Assembly (NCBI GenBank): GCA_022494885.1
Contig: JAGVSM010002796.1
Location: 103,765 to 167,764, forward strand
Length of the DNA: 64,000 nucleotides
Source: Micrasema longulum
Lineage: Eukaryota; Arthropoda; Insecta; Trichoptera; Brachycentridae
Reading direction: 5' to 3'
Positions 1 to 10,886 of this stretch are shown in pieces. Each line of letters starts with the position of its first letter. Position 1 is the first letter of the stretch. The translations under genes were made by a program, and so were the position numbers. Under the pieces are notes generated by a model that ran no database searches, was not told the origin of the DNA, and saw only the letters and a program-made list of their open reading frames with translations.

Positions 1-379
1 GTTCCTCGATCAACACAGCACAAACTATTGCTTGCATGCACCAATGTCCCGATTGTGTCGTATTGTAAACTCAAGATAGGATCTGGACTTTTTTGGTGTA
101 AGACTTTTTTGGTGTAAGATTTAAAAAAATCACTAAGATAGACCAGATCTTGTCTTGAGGTAGTAATTCTTATTTTTTCTGTCCTAGCTTTAATTGTATT
201 TAGTTGTATTTTATTTTGTTAGTGCCTGTATTTATTATAAGAAATTGTAGTAACTATTGTTAGAATGGACTGCATAAGTTCATTAAATAAAGAAATAATT
301 ATCATTTCCCTACAAAAACCCAGTTATGCATAGGGATCAGTACTACGATTGCATCGTCTTTAGATATTTTTTTATTATA
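1..379. other. AT-rich spacer, no gene seen
   Basis: No coding exon or RNA gene is visible. A 17 bp unit containing gacttttttggtgtaa is directly duplicated at about 86-119. An aataaa followed by AT-rich sequence near 287 could be the 3' end of an old LINE, but nothing else supports that. Confidence 0.4.
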
Positions 380-548
380 TGGAAGGTAAGGTGATCAGTC
401 TTAAGTTTCGGGTGGCATCACGGCAATTTTGACATACTGCAGTGTAAAATCAATTTTAAACCCAATATTTCACTTCACCGTGGGTTGAACTCAGGGTCTC
501 AAGCATGATAGGCAAACGCATCAAACAACGTACTACAAGGCGGGCCCT
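380..548 (-). repeat. SINE-A copy (tRNA-derived), degenerate
   Basis: Read on the minus strand this is the tRNA-like head (degenerate box B near 485-497) followed by the body motif 'gactgatcaccttacctt' shared with the copies at 14048, 25842 and 40495. It is 5'-degenerate: box A is poorly kept near 530-548. The 3' part beyond 380 is missing. Confidence 0.65.
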
Positions 549-2231
549 ATCGTCATTCGACTTCCAGTTTCAGGATTTTTACCTGAGAAGCCATTGAGTC
601 AAAAACACTTGTCGACAAGAGATTTATTAATGAAATAATAATAATTCTTAAAATATAAATATTGTATAAAATACATTTATATTTATACAATTTTCTTCAT
701 AATATTTCAATCGGATATTATAATTATAAAGAACACCAACCTATAATAATATTATTGACATATTTTCCACAGTATTATCTAAAGATATAAAACTAAAAAA
801 CTTCATTCATTATCTTACAATACATACATGTAAGTCATTAAATACATACTTTGTTATAAATTTATCCGATATTCAAGTATTATACCTAAATTCCCCATTG
901 CCTATTAAACACTTAGCCTTGCCCTTAACTATTGGTTTTCCCCGCAATTATGATTAATGTACATGCCATAGTTCATAAAATTATTTATATTTGTTACTGA
1001 AGTACCCTGAATTATATAACTATATAAGGACATTCAATCCATCTAATCTTCACATTCGTTTGAAAATGCCCTAACAAGGCGAAACAATTGTCACGACTTT
1101 TTTTTTTATAAATTTGTAAAAATAAAATAAAGCGTTCAGTAGACTCAAATTAGTGTTTGATTTCTTATATTATAAGTTTAAATATGGAGTTCTACAAAAT
1201 AAACACCAAATCAATCAATAATATATAATACATATTATCTCGATATAAAATGTTATACTGCTAGGAATATAAAAAACTTGTTTGGACGGAAGGCTTTTTT
1301 CTTGTGACAATTCACAATATCAATTTTAAACAATCCAATATAGTAACAAAACATAGATTAAAACAGTATTTCTAGAATGATGTTATGAACTATTACTGTG
1401 AAAACGATTATAATACTTCTAGGTTTACTCGACTTTTTGTTCACTGGGCAATTTATTAACCTTAAGTCTGAAGGTGAAAAAAATTCGCGAGTTCCTGAGG
1501 GTGGTACCAGAAATATTCCTGATAAAATGCTACACGAAAAAAGCCATTATGATAGTCGTGACAGTGTCCATAAAGCTATTCCACGATATTTCTAGTTGTC
1601 TGCGAAATTCATACAAGACTGTCACGCGAGGATGCTGTATGACATAGCGATTCTTTCGCCGTGACGCATTGAACTGCACCAATTTAATGTCACGTCACCC
1701 GTTAGCGGGGAGGTACTGCAGCGAGTTGGGAGGGGGAATGCATGTTAAATGTAAAGCACGAAATCTGTTTTTTTGTGCTTACGGCTGGAAGAAACCCACT
1801 AAATAGCAAAAAACACATTTGTAAACGTACACACATATTAAAGAATATTAAACTGTTAAGTGATGAGTCAAAGTGTTTGCCGTTTACAAAAAAAAGATAA
1901 ATGCGAACAGTTATTGAAAGAAAAATATTTCAAAAGTTTTGATACGTTTGCAACATTATGGGGTAGAATTATGCAAAAAATTTATTGAAAAAATATGCCA
2001 CCCGGGGGACACTAGATACTTTCCCTTAGACCCGGAAAGGTTAATGAGCGACCAATATTTTCATGAGATTTTTTGCCAAAATTTAACCAAGCAAAATTTA
2101 GAGACTAGTAATTTTTTTGGTCCGGTTCTGTTTCACTCACATAACTGTATTCTTCATCCGCCTGGATACAGACAATACTAAAAAAAATAAAGCTATCTAC
2201 ATCTTATATTTCATAAATATTTTAACAGTAT
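549..2231. other. AT-rich spacer with one repeat arm
   Basis: No supported gene. Positions about 1090-1187 match one arm of the foldback repeat at 13546-13860. An open stretch at 1398-1595 begins with a hydrophobic run but has no ATG and no splice support, so it is not called. A GC-richer patch at about 1620-1740 is unrecognised. Confidence 0.4.
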
Positions 2232-2815
2232 ATATATTAACATATTACAACAGAGATGAAGAACATTTAATAGAAAGTAATATGGAAGTCTAGGCATCTA
2301 CAGGGCTTATGACCTCAGCCGAATTAATAAAGGTTTCAGCTCTCTAACTTCACAAACATCAACAGATGAAAGAATTGAAGGAATATAGATGTTTTAATAT
2401 GGGCAGAATGGTAAATGTTTTACAGTGAGTAAAGTGGCCACTTAAACCAGCCAATGACAGGTTATAAGTGTTCAGCTTATGTTGGGTTTTTGTTATTTTC
2501 ATTGTGCGTTTTGTAATACAAATAATATAGATGTACATATATACCTAGTTTTTAAAACTGTGAATATTTTGTTCATTATCTCTGTTTATTAAGTTAGTCT
2601 TCTTTGTTTATTATCTAATGTATAAACATTTCAAAAAAGTATATTGTTAAGTGTCCTCGACACGGGTAACCCCAGTGAGGACACATTATTTTTATCATTA
2701 ATTATAGTTTGTAAGAGAAAAATATGAATAAATAAATAAGCCTGTAGATGCCTAGACTTTTATATAACCTTCTTTAAAATTTTCTTCATCTTTGTTGTAA
2801 GATGTTAATATAAAC
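2232..2815. repeat. Repeat family C, copy 1, with inverted ends
   Basis: The first roughly 75 bp (2232-2306) reappear as a near-perfect inverted copy at 2741-2815, including the core 'agtctaggcatctacag'. The same core recurs at 20948, 28920, 44750 and 62250, so this is an interspersed family. Inverted ends suggest a non-autonomous DNA transposon. The sequence just outside the right end (2816-2900) is also shared with other copies, so the true element may be larger. The class is not established. Confidence 0.6.
2490..2741 (+). repeat. LINE 3' UTR fragment (family H) inside repeat C
   Basis: This segment ends in 'gaataaataaataa'. It carries a short GC-rich hairpin-like patch at 2650-2685 (cctcgacacgggtaacccca) that recurs at 43225-43265, again followed by an ataaataaataaat end. 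This is typical of the 3' UTR and tail of a non-LTR retrotransposon. It appears to have landed inside the repeat C copy. Confidence 0.5.
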
Positions 2816-3550
2816 AGCTCCCCAGGGAGTTGAATTCAGTCCTTATCTACAAAAATTTGGGCAAACGCAAAATATTGTAATATGATGTAATCCCACATAA
2901 AAAATTAGTCTCTTCTCCGGTGTGTATTTCATTAATTGAATTGTGTGTATTTTTTGCTTAAATATGTAAATTTATTTTCGACTGGTATATTTTAAATAAC
3001 TTATTAAATTAATTACATAAAAGATCTTCTTTAAATGGAAAAATATTTAAATTGTAACATAAATAATTCTAGTATCGTTATATTTCTTAAACTCATAACT
3101 ATTATCCGCCGAACTTTTATATTTCCATCGAACTTTTATACTTTAAAGCATTCCAGTCTCTTTAATATTTGTTTTTGAAGGTTTAACTTACATAAACAAT
3201 ATCATGCTTTTTGGTGCTCAAAATTTTACACAAACATATTGTTTTGAAACATTTCTCAAAGAGAACATTGCATACAAATGTACATGTACTAGGATCTAAG
3301 TGGTAATCTCTAGTAAGCCAAAGTATTTTTCAATACAGAGTTTGAAAATCTGGTACCCAAGGTACATGCATAATCCTGTCGTACTGTTTTTGTGTGAAAC
3401 CCTAAAAATGCAACAATTTCAGGCATTTAAACCTTCCTCTTTTATCCGTTTATTCGAAGTGCACATAAAAGTACGAAATGAGAAAAAAATATTTTATGTA
3501 TAAATCAGTGTATTTTCTTTTTTACTGATTTAATTTTGAAGATCCTCATG
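2816..3550. other. Spacer; outer part of repeat C then AT-rich
   Basis: 2816-2900 (clusters of 'ctacaaaaatttgg' type) matches 22375-22410 and 29310-29370 and so belongs to repeat C in the broad sense. At 3113-3140 the string 'cgaacttttata' occurs twice within 20 bp. The rest shows no gene. Confidence 0.4.
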
Positions 3551-4030
3551 ACCTGTTAATTTGTTTTTATTATGTTTTTTTTTTATTTTAAAAAAATGTT
3601 AAGTTTACCATATTTTTACAATCTTTTTTATTTCATCTTTTGCTTTTTTTTTACTATGTTTTTTATTTATTTTTCTACTCGGTATTTTGCCATGTTTTTT
3701 TATGTATGCTTTTTGCTATACGCATACATTTATTTTTCTACTATGGAATATTACACTGGAATATTTTTTGTAAATACTCACTACAAACTACAAACCTTAA
3801 AATATTTTTTTTTTCACTTAAATTTAAATTTTTAAACAACTTTCATTTATGTTTTCTTTTTCCTTCTCTTTTTTATACTTTCATAATTAACATTAGATTT
3901 AATTGCTTTTTAATATGGAAACTTCACTGGTCCATTAGAATTAAGTCCAATTGTGTAAAATATTAAACTTTGTAACTGTACTGTATGTTTCCTGAATAAA
4001 AGAAAATTAAAAAAAAATTAAAAAAAAATA
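3551..4030 (+). repeat. LINE 3' UTR, family F copy 1, with poly(A) end
   Basis: The stretch from about 3770 ends with 'gtttcctgaataaaagaaaa' and an A-rich tail at 4005-4030. It is closely repeated at 6230-6492, including 'atggaaacttcactggtcc'. The T-rich upstream part holds open frames of low complexity that are not genes. A polyadenylation signal plus A-tail points to a retrotransposon 3' end. Confidence 0.6.
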
Positions 4031-4155
4031 GTCCCTGGACTGGCACCTGAAACGTTAAACTGATCGTCTTTCATTTATGTAATAAAATTGATCAATATGC
4101 GCTGGGATTGGTTTACCAATGCTGTGCCCTATGAACTATAAGACGCGGAAAGGTA

Positions 4156-4197
<42 letters not shown>

Positions 4198-4198
4198 T
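4031..4198 (+). repeat. SINE-A body fragment with (ATG)n tail
   Basis: This begins at 'agtccctggactggcacctg', the body of SINE-A, directly after the A-tail of the preceding LINE piece. It has no tRNA head. It ends in about fourteen perfect ATG triplets (4156-4198), an expanded form of the 'aatgatgat' end seen at 14300. The repeat is a polymorphism-prone microsatellite. Confidence 0.8.
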
Positions 4199-4708
4199 GT
4201 GCACTTAATTGTTTTTATTTAAAACAGGTTCCTTAAAATTAGATATTATATTCTCAAAGATACATAATTTCCTACAGTATGGATCTTGTTGTATGAAATT
4301 ACCCTTAGAGTATATACTGAGTATATGTATAGACTCTAAGAAGTTACCGCTCAGAAAACTGTGGAAAACAGTTCAAAATAATGGCCGATCACTTCTTAGA
4401 TTGATTGCAGTAAAGTTATAGCAGGGAGGTATCATACCAAAAAATGGTGACTCAACAAGTTTTGGCTCAGAAGCTGAGGGTACCCCAACCACAAAATTAT
4501 TACGACGACAGAACAATGACAAGTTTGGTTCCAAAACAAACAATAACATTATAACATCAACTAAATATGTAAAAGTGTATTGTAATAGAAATAAAAGACA
4601 TGTATCATTTATGTAACTTTATCAATTAAAAAATAACATTTTAATTATATTTTTTTTGTAAAGAAATTTTAGTGTTCTTATAATAAACCAAAATATTTCC
4701 ACTTTTGC
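4199..4708. other. AT-rich spacer, no gene seen
   Basis: An open stretch at 4209-4421 lacks recognisable motifs. Nothing else is supported. Confidence 0.3.
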
Positions 4709-4850
4709 TGGGCATTTTTAACGAGTTGTAAATAACTCACTATTAGATAATGGAACTCAAGTTGGGGTAGAGTGGGGGTTCAAACCTCGGACCTCTGATC
4801 CGTGAGTCCGCAACACTAGCCACGGGACCACAACTGATTCGATAACATTT
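4709..4850 (-). repeat. SINE-B copy (tRNA-derived)
   Basis: The minus strand carries a tRNA-like head with a box A-like 'gtggtcccgtggctagtgt' and a box B-like 'ggtttgaaccc', then the body 'gagttatttacaactcgtt'. It matches the copies at 13376, 39767 and 54818. The tRNA-like head marks an RNA polymerase III derived SINE. It is not a functional tRNA gene because no acceptor stem closes. Confidence 0.8.
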
Positions 4851-6229
4851 GAAAACTTATAAACATTTGAAAAAAAATAACAAAATAACATTGTTAAAAG
4901 ATATTTAGTGTTCGAGTATATATTATGCAATCAACAATGTTTATAGTTAACGATAAAATAATATAAGAAGTAAAATATGTATCTACGTAAATAATAATTT
5001 TATAAAAAAACAAACAAAATAAATTTAACCCGGAGACAAGAAATACTGTAAATATGTACGCATGTTAGTTTATAAATATAATATTGGAAAATAAATTTTA
5101 AAAAAACAAAAAGATTGTTGAAAATATTTATATAAATCGATCATGAATAACAAAAGTAACTTGGAAAAAAAAGTTTTTATTCTGCAAAAAATAATTATGT
5201 AGTTTAAACATTTACATACGCTAACAGTTTTGAGTTACGAGTACTTGTGACGTTTTTGAATTTTTGGGGGTGAAATGCAAAACCGCCACGGTGCATTTCT
5301 GTACTTTATAGCTAAAGGCTGGAAGTTTCAATTTTGGAAAATTGAGTTATGAATGTCATTTTTTTCATATATTCCGATTCTATTAATGTTAAAAAAAATG
5401 GAGTCCTCCGGTATACCACTGCTGAAAAACTTGTTCTCAAATACCAGTAGTGCAGTAATAATACTTATGCTTTCAAAACATATCATCGGTTTGCTGGTAT
5501 TAAAGCAGTTGATACCGAATAAATTCTACAATTTTTATAACAAACTACCCCTGACGCAGCGAGGGATTTTGCGCAAGATTAAGTCCTGTTTTATTGCTAT
5601 TATTATCATGTCATTGAATTTACATTAACCTGTTATTTTCATAACGTTTAATAAGTTCAGGGTTACCATTACAATGGAACATAGTATATATAGGCTATAT
5701 TGAAAGGTTGTTTGATTATTGATTAAAATAAGAAATGTTGGTTTAATCAGTGTCCTGACGGAAAGACGGTTACGTTTCGAAGCCGGTAGACATAGAAAAG
5801 TCATTTAGTAAAATGTTTAACTCGAAAGTTAATGTTTTAACCCTTCAATGCCCAATTATTCTAATCCTAACTTAAAAAAGAATTTTAAGTATGTTTTTTT
5901 ATGTAAATACTGGGAAAAATAATGAACAAAAATAAGTAAACTTTTTTTAGTTTTGATTTCATATTTAAGTGTATGTTGAAAATATGCTACACTGGGCAAT
6001 AAAAGTTTAAAAAATACACAAATTTAAGGAAAATAAGAAAAAACGATTCTTATGAAGATTTGTTTATAATAACGAATTTTTTATACACCGATTATCGGTA
6101 TGTAGCAGATCGTCCACTTTGGGCATTGTTTTTTGACAGCATTGCTTTTTGAAAATGTTTTTATTTTCTTTATACCTGAGCATGTTTTTCACTCTTCATT
6201 TTAATTCTACACCTTTGTTTACTTTTACA
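4851..6229. other. AT-rich spacer with one repeat fragment
   Basis: 5745-5812 (gtcctgac ... gccggtagacatagaaaagtc) matches the minus strand of 13750-13860 and is part of an unclassified interspersed repeat. The open stretch at 5353-5628 starts at ATG but has no family match I recognise. No gene is called. Confidence 0.35.
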
Positions 6230-6492
6230 AACAAATTTTCTTAATTTTTGATATTAATTCCATTTGTAAATACTAACTACAAACTTTGAAATATTTTTTT
6301 TACTTAAACAACTTCCATTTATATTTTTTTTTCTTCCCTTTTTTGTTCTTTCATTGATAACCGTACATAATATAATAATTATATAATATGGAAACTTCAC
6401 TGGTCCATTAGAGTGAAGTCTAACCGTGTAAAATATAAAACTTTGTAACCATGCTGTATGTTTCCTGAATAAAAGAAAATGAAAAAAAAATG
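6230..6492 (+). repeat. LINE 3' UTR, family F copy 2
   Basis: This is a second copy of the segment at 3770-4020. The shared landmarks are 'atggaaacttcactggtcc', 'tgtatgtttcctgaataaaa' and a trailing A-rich run at 6478-6492. It has internal small indels relative to copy 1. Confidence 0.6.
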
Positions 6493-7572
6493 TAAAGTTA
6501 AATATTAATAACAAAATAGTACCTTATAATTTGGTTAAAATGTGATGAATATCAGTAAATTAAAACCTCTTTTTCAGAATAGCCGTCCATCTTATTTTTG
6601 TGAATCAGGGTGTAATTAGATTATTATTATTAATTTTTACTTTTTATCTCTTATCATTTTCCATAGCTTTTTTGGAGGCCATAGAGATTATGCTTCAAAT
6701 CCTTTGTGAACCTTCTTCAATATTCTTATTTATCTTTCTTATTTTGGAGTTTACCCTGTTACAGACAGTTGTGTATTTGGCGTTTTTTTATAGTCTTGAA
6801 ATACGTTTATCATACCGTTATTAAAATAAATGTGTAGGGAATGTACATAAAATAATATAAAAACTTGACCAAATATCAGCGAACTGGGTGATGATTGTAA
6901 CGAGAAGACAGATAAACAGTTTTTGTGTGGCCTTTCTATTCCTTAACTTTATTTATACCCAGGTAAACGAAACAACTAAAAAAAATACATATACTTAAAG
7001 CACTATCTTTAAAAAAAAAACGCAGTAAGAGACTCAAAACATGACTTTATTTCAAGTATTAAAATCAGAAATCAGTTAGTTTTTCCTAATCCAATGTCCC
7101 CTAAATAAGAGAACAATTTATTGAATAACCAAATAAAAAGGATGTTTTTAAAAAATGTGAAAAAAAATATTAAAATTGGTTTATACTCACTAATTGAATT
7201 TTTTGGGTCTACGTTTTCAACAAATAGTTAACAGTTTACCAGGACGAGCATTTTTTGATATTGTAGAAATTATTAATGCAAAACAATATTGTGTTAGTAT
7301 ATGCATGTCTATACTCTGCTATCAGGCGGATACAGAATAAAGTTTTTTTTAAGAAATCTCCCATTAAGCTTGTATTTAATGTTTATATGGAAAAATTCTT
7401 TATACAATAAATCTGAAAAACACACAGGATCAAGACCAATTAAGAAAAAACCTTTCATGGATTTTTACTTATAACTGGCGGGAATCAAACCAGAGGTGCA
7501 CCTGTCTACGTGTGAAAGAGAACCAAAACCCTGGACGAGTGTTTTCGATTCGATGGCTTCCAAAGAAGTTCT
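6493..7572. other. AT-rich spacer, no gene seen
   Basis: The open stretch at 6600-6824 is hydrophobic and low-complexity, with no ATG-based or splice-based support. 7490-7560 has more balanced composition but no recognisable feature. Confidence 0.3.
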
Positions 7573-7815
7573 ATAGTCCACTTCGTTGAGCAGTAGTTGC
7601 CGCGTTTGCCTGACATTATTGAGGTGCAGAGTTCGATTCTTGACAGGGTGAACGAGAATTATTAATTTTACGGTTGTCTAAATTACAATATTTCATTATT
7701 CTGGATTGGCACCTGAAGCCTAAGACCGATCACCTTACCTTTATGTAACAGATAATCGAAACAATCTTGATTTGGTTTATCAATACAGTACCTAATGTAC
7801 CATTTGGTATGATAA
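7573..7815 (+). repeat. SINE-A copy, diverged
   Basis: The tRNA-like head has box B 'gagttcgattcttga' at about 7629-7643. The body 'tctggattggcacctgaagc' is followed by 'accgatcaccttacctttatg', matching the 14048 copy. Box A is degraded. This is an old insertion. Confidence 0.7.
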
Positions 7816-8874
7816 ATGGATTGATAATATATTTTTTTAGTAACTTTGTATTCTTTGTTAAAAAATATATTAAGTTACTTGGCAGTAAAATTGATAATAA
7901 GCAATTTTATTTGAAAATAACTTGAAGGTAGATTCAGTTTCAATTTATTTCCTAATAATGGTTAACTTTGAAATAAACTTGTAAAGTTCAACCTGCGCGC
8001 GTTCACTTTTTGCTTTAATTCAGTAGTTAGCTCTCAGCGTTCAGCTTTCAGGAGATTTCACGAATCAGTTGCCGTTACAACGGGGTAGCGGTTGGTCGTC
8101 ATTCAGGGAAGCTTTTACCTCTGAACGCTCATACTCACGAAAAGTTTGACAAATATTTTATGTATGCGTAAGAAGTTATCACTACTATTTTCTATAAATA
8201 ATTGGGATAAAATATTTTTATCAATTTTATAATGGTGTTTGCTGACAAATTAGCACATTTAAAATATGTGTTAATTAATATTAATTATTAATCCATAGTT
8301 AACAGAAACGAAATTACGCTATTGATTCATAAGTTTAAAGGATTATTTTCTGATCAACTAATTTAAATTCACCAAAATACAAAGTAAATTCAATATTTAT
8401 CTTTCTTGCAGATTATGCAAAACATCTTTTCAATTAATTTAATTACTTCTAATTAAATAAATGAATTTTGAAGTTAAACTAAACAGCGCAAATAGGTATT
8501 TATTAACTTTAAATATTTATATATTTTTAGTTTTGATAATGTGCAAATTAAATACATAAATCGATTTGTAATATAAAAATAATAATTGAGGATTACTTAA
8601 TTAAAATCAGATTTTTTTCGTTTTATAAATATAAACGAATGTTAAAAAAATATAGTTTTCCAAACAAAGTAAGCAAAAATATTCAAGTGTGATGGGGCAT
8701 TTAAAAAAAAAAATACAATTTCTATTTTTAATATATTTAAACAGTCACGTAAAGGTACCCAAATAAATATTGAATACAGCAAGTAAATTTTTTTAATTCT
8801 TTAATTAAAATAAAAATTGATGAAATAACGTCGTTTTAATAATATCAGAACAATTCCTTTTATTTTTCAAAGGA
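7816..8874. other. AT-rich spacer, no gene seen
   Basis: Very AT-rich. A GC-balanced patch at 7990-8130 is unrecognised. No exon, RNA gene or repeat end was identified. Confidence 0.3.
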
Positions 8875-9372
8875 ATTCATTCAAAGCTAAACTGACAGTG
8901 CACAGCGGAGTTTTCGTCCCAACACTTATGGAACTGGCAAAAGAAGGATGAAAGCCGAGTGAACGCGGTCAAAATGCGATCTCTTAGACGAATGTGTTGG
9001 AAATCAATGAATGACAAGGTTACGAATGATGAAATCAGGCGAGAGTGTAAATATGAGTCAAGTATAATTATAAGATTAAGAAAGGGTTTCTGAGATGGTT
9101 TGGTCACGTAGAGCGAATAGACGACGAAAAATGGTGAAACAAGTACATATGGCGAAAATGAACGGTAACTTGAGACAAAAACGACCAAGAAAGACGTGGC
9201 ATGTTTAGATAAACCAAAATCTTAAGTCTGGTCGTGTCAAAAGCAGGCAGAACCGAAGGGCATGTATAAATATAGAAGAAGCTAGGAATGTATGCCAGAA
9301 TAGACGTGTGTGGCCATTCTATTAGCCTACCTCTTCGGGGAAATGGCGTGATGGTAGAAGTAGTAGAAGGAA
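8875..9372 (+). pseudogene. LINE ORF2 C-terminal relic (RTE-like family)
   Basis: The plus strand, across several frames, gives pieces of the same C-terminal block seen at 19120, 27105 and 43340. These are an 'AVHxGVxVPT'-type segment, 'RSLRRMC', 'WFGHVERIDD', 'RPRKTWH' and 'RRACI', ending in a conserved nucleotide terminus 'cggggaaatggcgtgatgg' and a degenerate agtagtagaa tail at 9355-9372. Frameshifts and stops make it non-functional. Short tandem 3' tails rather than poly(A) fit RTE-type LINEs, but the clade call is inference. Confidence 0.75.
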
Positions 9373-9430
9373 TTAATTTTATTTGTGTCATTAATATTAA
9401 ATAGAAAATGATGTATTATGTCTATGTTTC

Positions 9431-9952
9431 TGTCCCCGCCAAACAGTTAAATCTGCCACTCAACTAAGCACCTAGGCTGTTATTTAAATACCGGAATTAA
9501 ACTGAATAGCTAGGCTGTTAGTTGAATAAACGTTTAACGAAAGGTTTGACCGTCGCTTAGCATATTTTATTTTAATACTATAGTAAAACTTGTTTTTTAA
9601 AAAAAACAAAACATTTTATGTTCAGGTTAGGGTGGGTCGGGTTAAGTTTAATAATAAAAATTATTAATAATAAATGGTCGTTTTGTTACTTAATTTTATC
9701 CTGAACTTTAATAAATAAGTGATGCCGTTTTTATTTTATTTTTATTATTATTATATAACTTAATCTAATCCTTACCCGGCAGATTTTGGTTTAGCCGTTT
9801 CCAAAGGGCTAGCTTTCAAACAGGCAACACGTTGAACGTTTATTTAGCTTAATTCATTCAGCAAACATCCTAGCCATTAAGTTAAATGCCGGCATTTAAT
9901 GAACAGCCTAGCCACTTAATTGAGTGGCTGATTTAACAATTCGGCGGTGACA
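9431..9952. mobile_element. Foldback / MITE-like element, about 522 bp
   Basis: The first roughly 120 bp (9431-9550) and last roughly 125 bp (9830-9952) are inverted copies. The left end 'tgtccccgcc' pairs with the right end 'ggcggtgaca', and 'cctaggctgtt' motifs pair along the arms. The centre (9560-9830) is AT-rich with no coding capacity. Long inverted ends and no ORF fit a non-autonomous DNA transposon. Target duplication is unclear (tttc / ttcc), so the superfamily is not assigned. Confidence 0.75.
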
Positions 9953-10886
9953 TTCCGACTTGATGGAAATACTATCCGGGTAATGTCGGTATTTTAGAAT
10001 TATGGAATCAGGTAAAAAAATAAAATAAACTGAACATATTTGACATAAATTAACCGTGCAAGAACGCGCGTGACTTTAAGGGTGTTCTTTAACCCTCCCT
10101 CTCCGGTGATGTGTAGCGTGTAACACATTGCGTCTCATAACTATAATATCTTAAATATTTGGTTTAGATTTTCAGTATTCCCCATAACACATTTACGTAT
10201 CGAGTGAAATAATAAGTACTTATTAGGCACAAAAAAAGCATTTTATCGGAAATCGGGGATAAATTACAAATATCATCAATAATATACTCATAGTATACCA
10301 ATTACATCTGGCGATACACGTCCAATACATGTCGTCACGTAGTCCAGTACTAGCTACCGAGTAGCTCTCACGTTTTGCCTGAGTCGTTAGCGATACCCAA
10401 TAGTGTTTTCATGTTTTCAGCAGTTAGATTTGAATTAAATTATGGTTATTTAAAGCCATTCCCATATAAATATCCCATATAAATATTCCATTATGCCTTT
10501 TTTAAATCTCTTATTTATTTCATGCGTAGTGACTACACAGCACCGTAACGCGCGGGTGTTTTTAGGACAGTTAGGAAAAGGTTGAATCAGGATTTGATAA
10601 AAAACTTTTTTTTTCGGGACCATCTTTAATTTTTATCTACTTTGTGAAAATAATAACTATTACATTTGGAAAATTTTTAACATAATTTTAGGGGTTGCTA
10701 CCGCAACTCTTTTTTTCAAAAAAGAACACAGGCACTTATAAATTATTTAGGCTTATTGCAAAAAAATGTTTTTAATAAACATGTGAATTATATTAACAGG
10801 AATTGTAATGTTATAAAGTGTAATAATATAAATAAAATAATTATAGCATAGAGGATAATGTACTGACCGAATATAGTAACTTAACC
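9953..10886. other. Spacer, no gene seen
   Basis: Moderately AT-rich. A somewhat GC-balanced stretch at 10300-10400 contains no recognised element. The last bases (10879-10886, acttaacc) may be the left target duplication of the next element. Confidence 0.3.

Noticed and set aside
1398..1595. Small secreted peptide (hydrophobic start, 65 residues)
   Set aside because: The frame opens at GTG with an upstream stop and no ATG, and no convincing splice acceptor supports it as an exon.
3572..3966. Two overlapping hydrophobic ORFs
   Set aside because: T-rich low-complexity sequence in a LINE 3' region yields Phe-rich translations without meaning.
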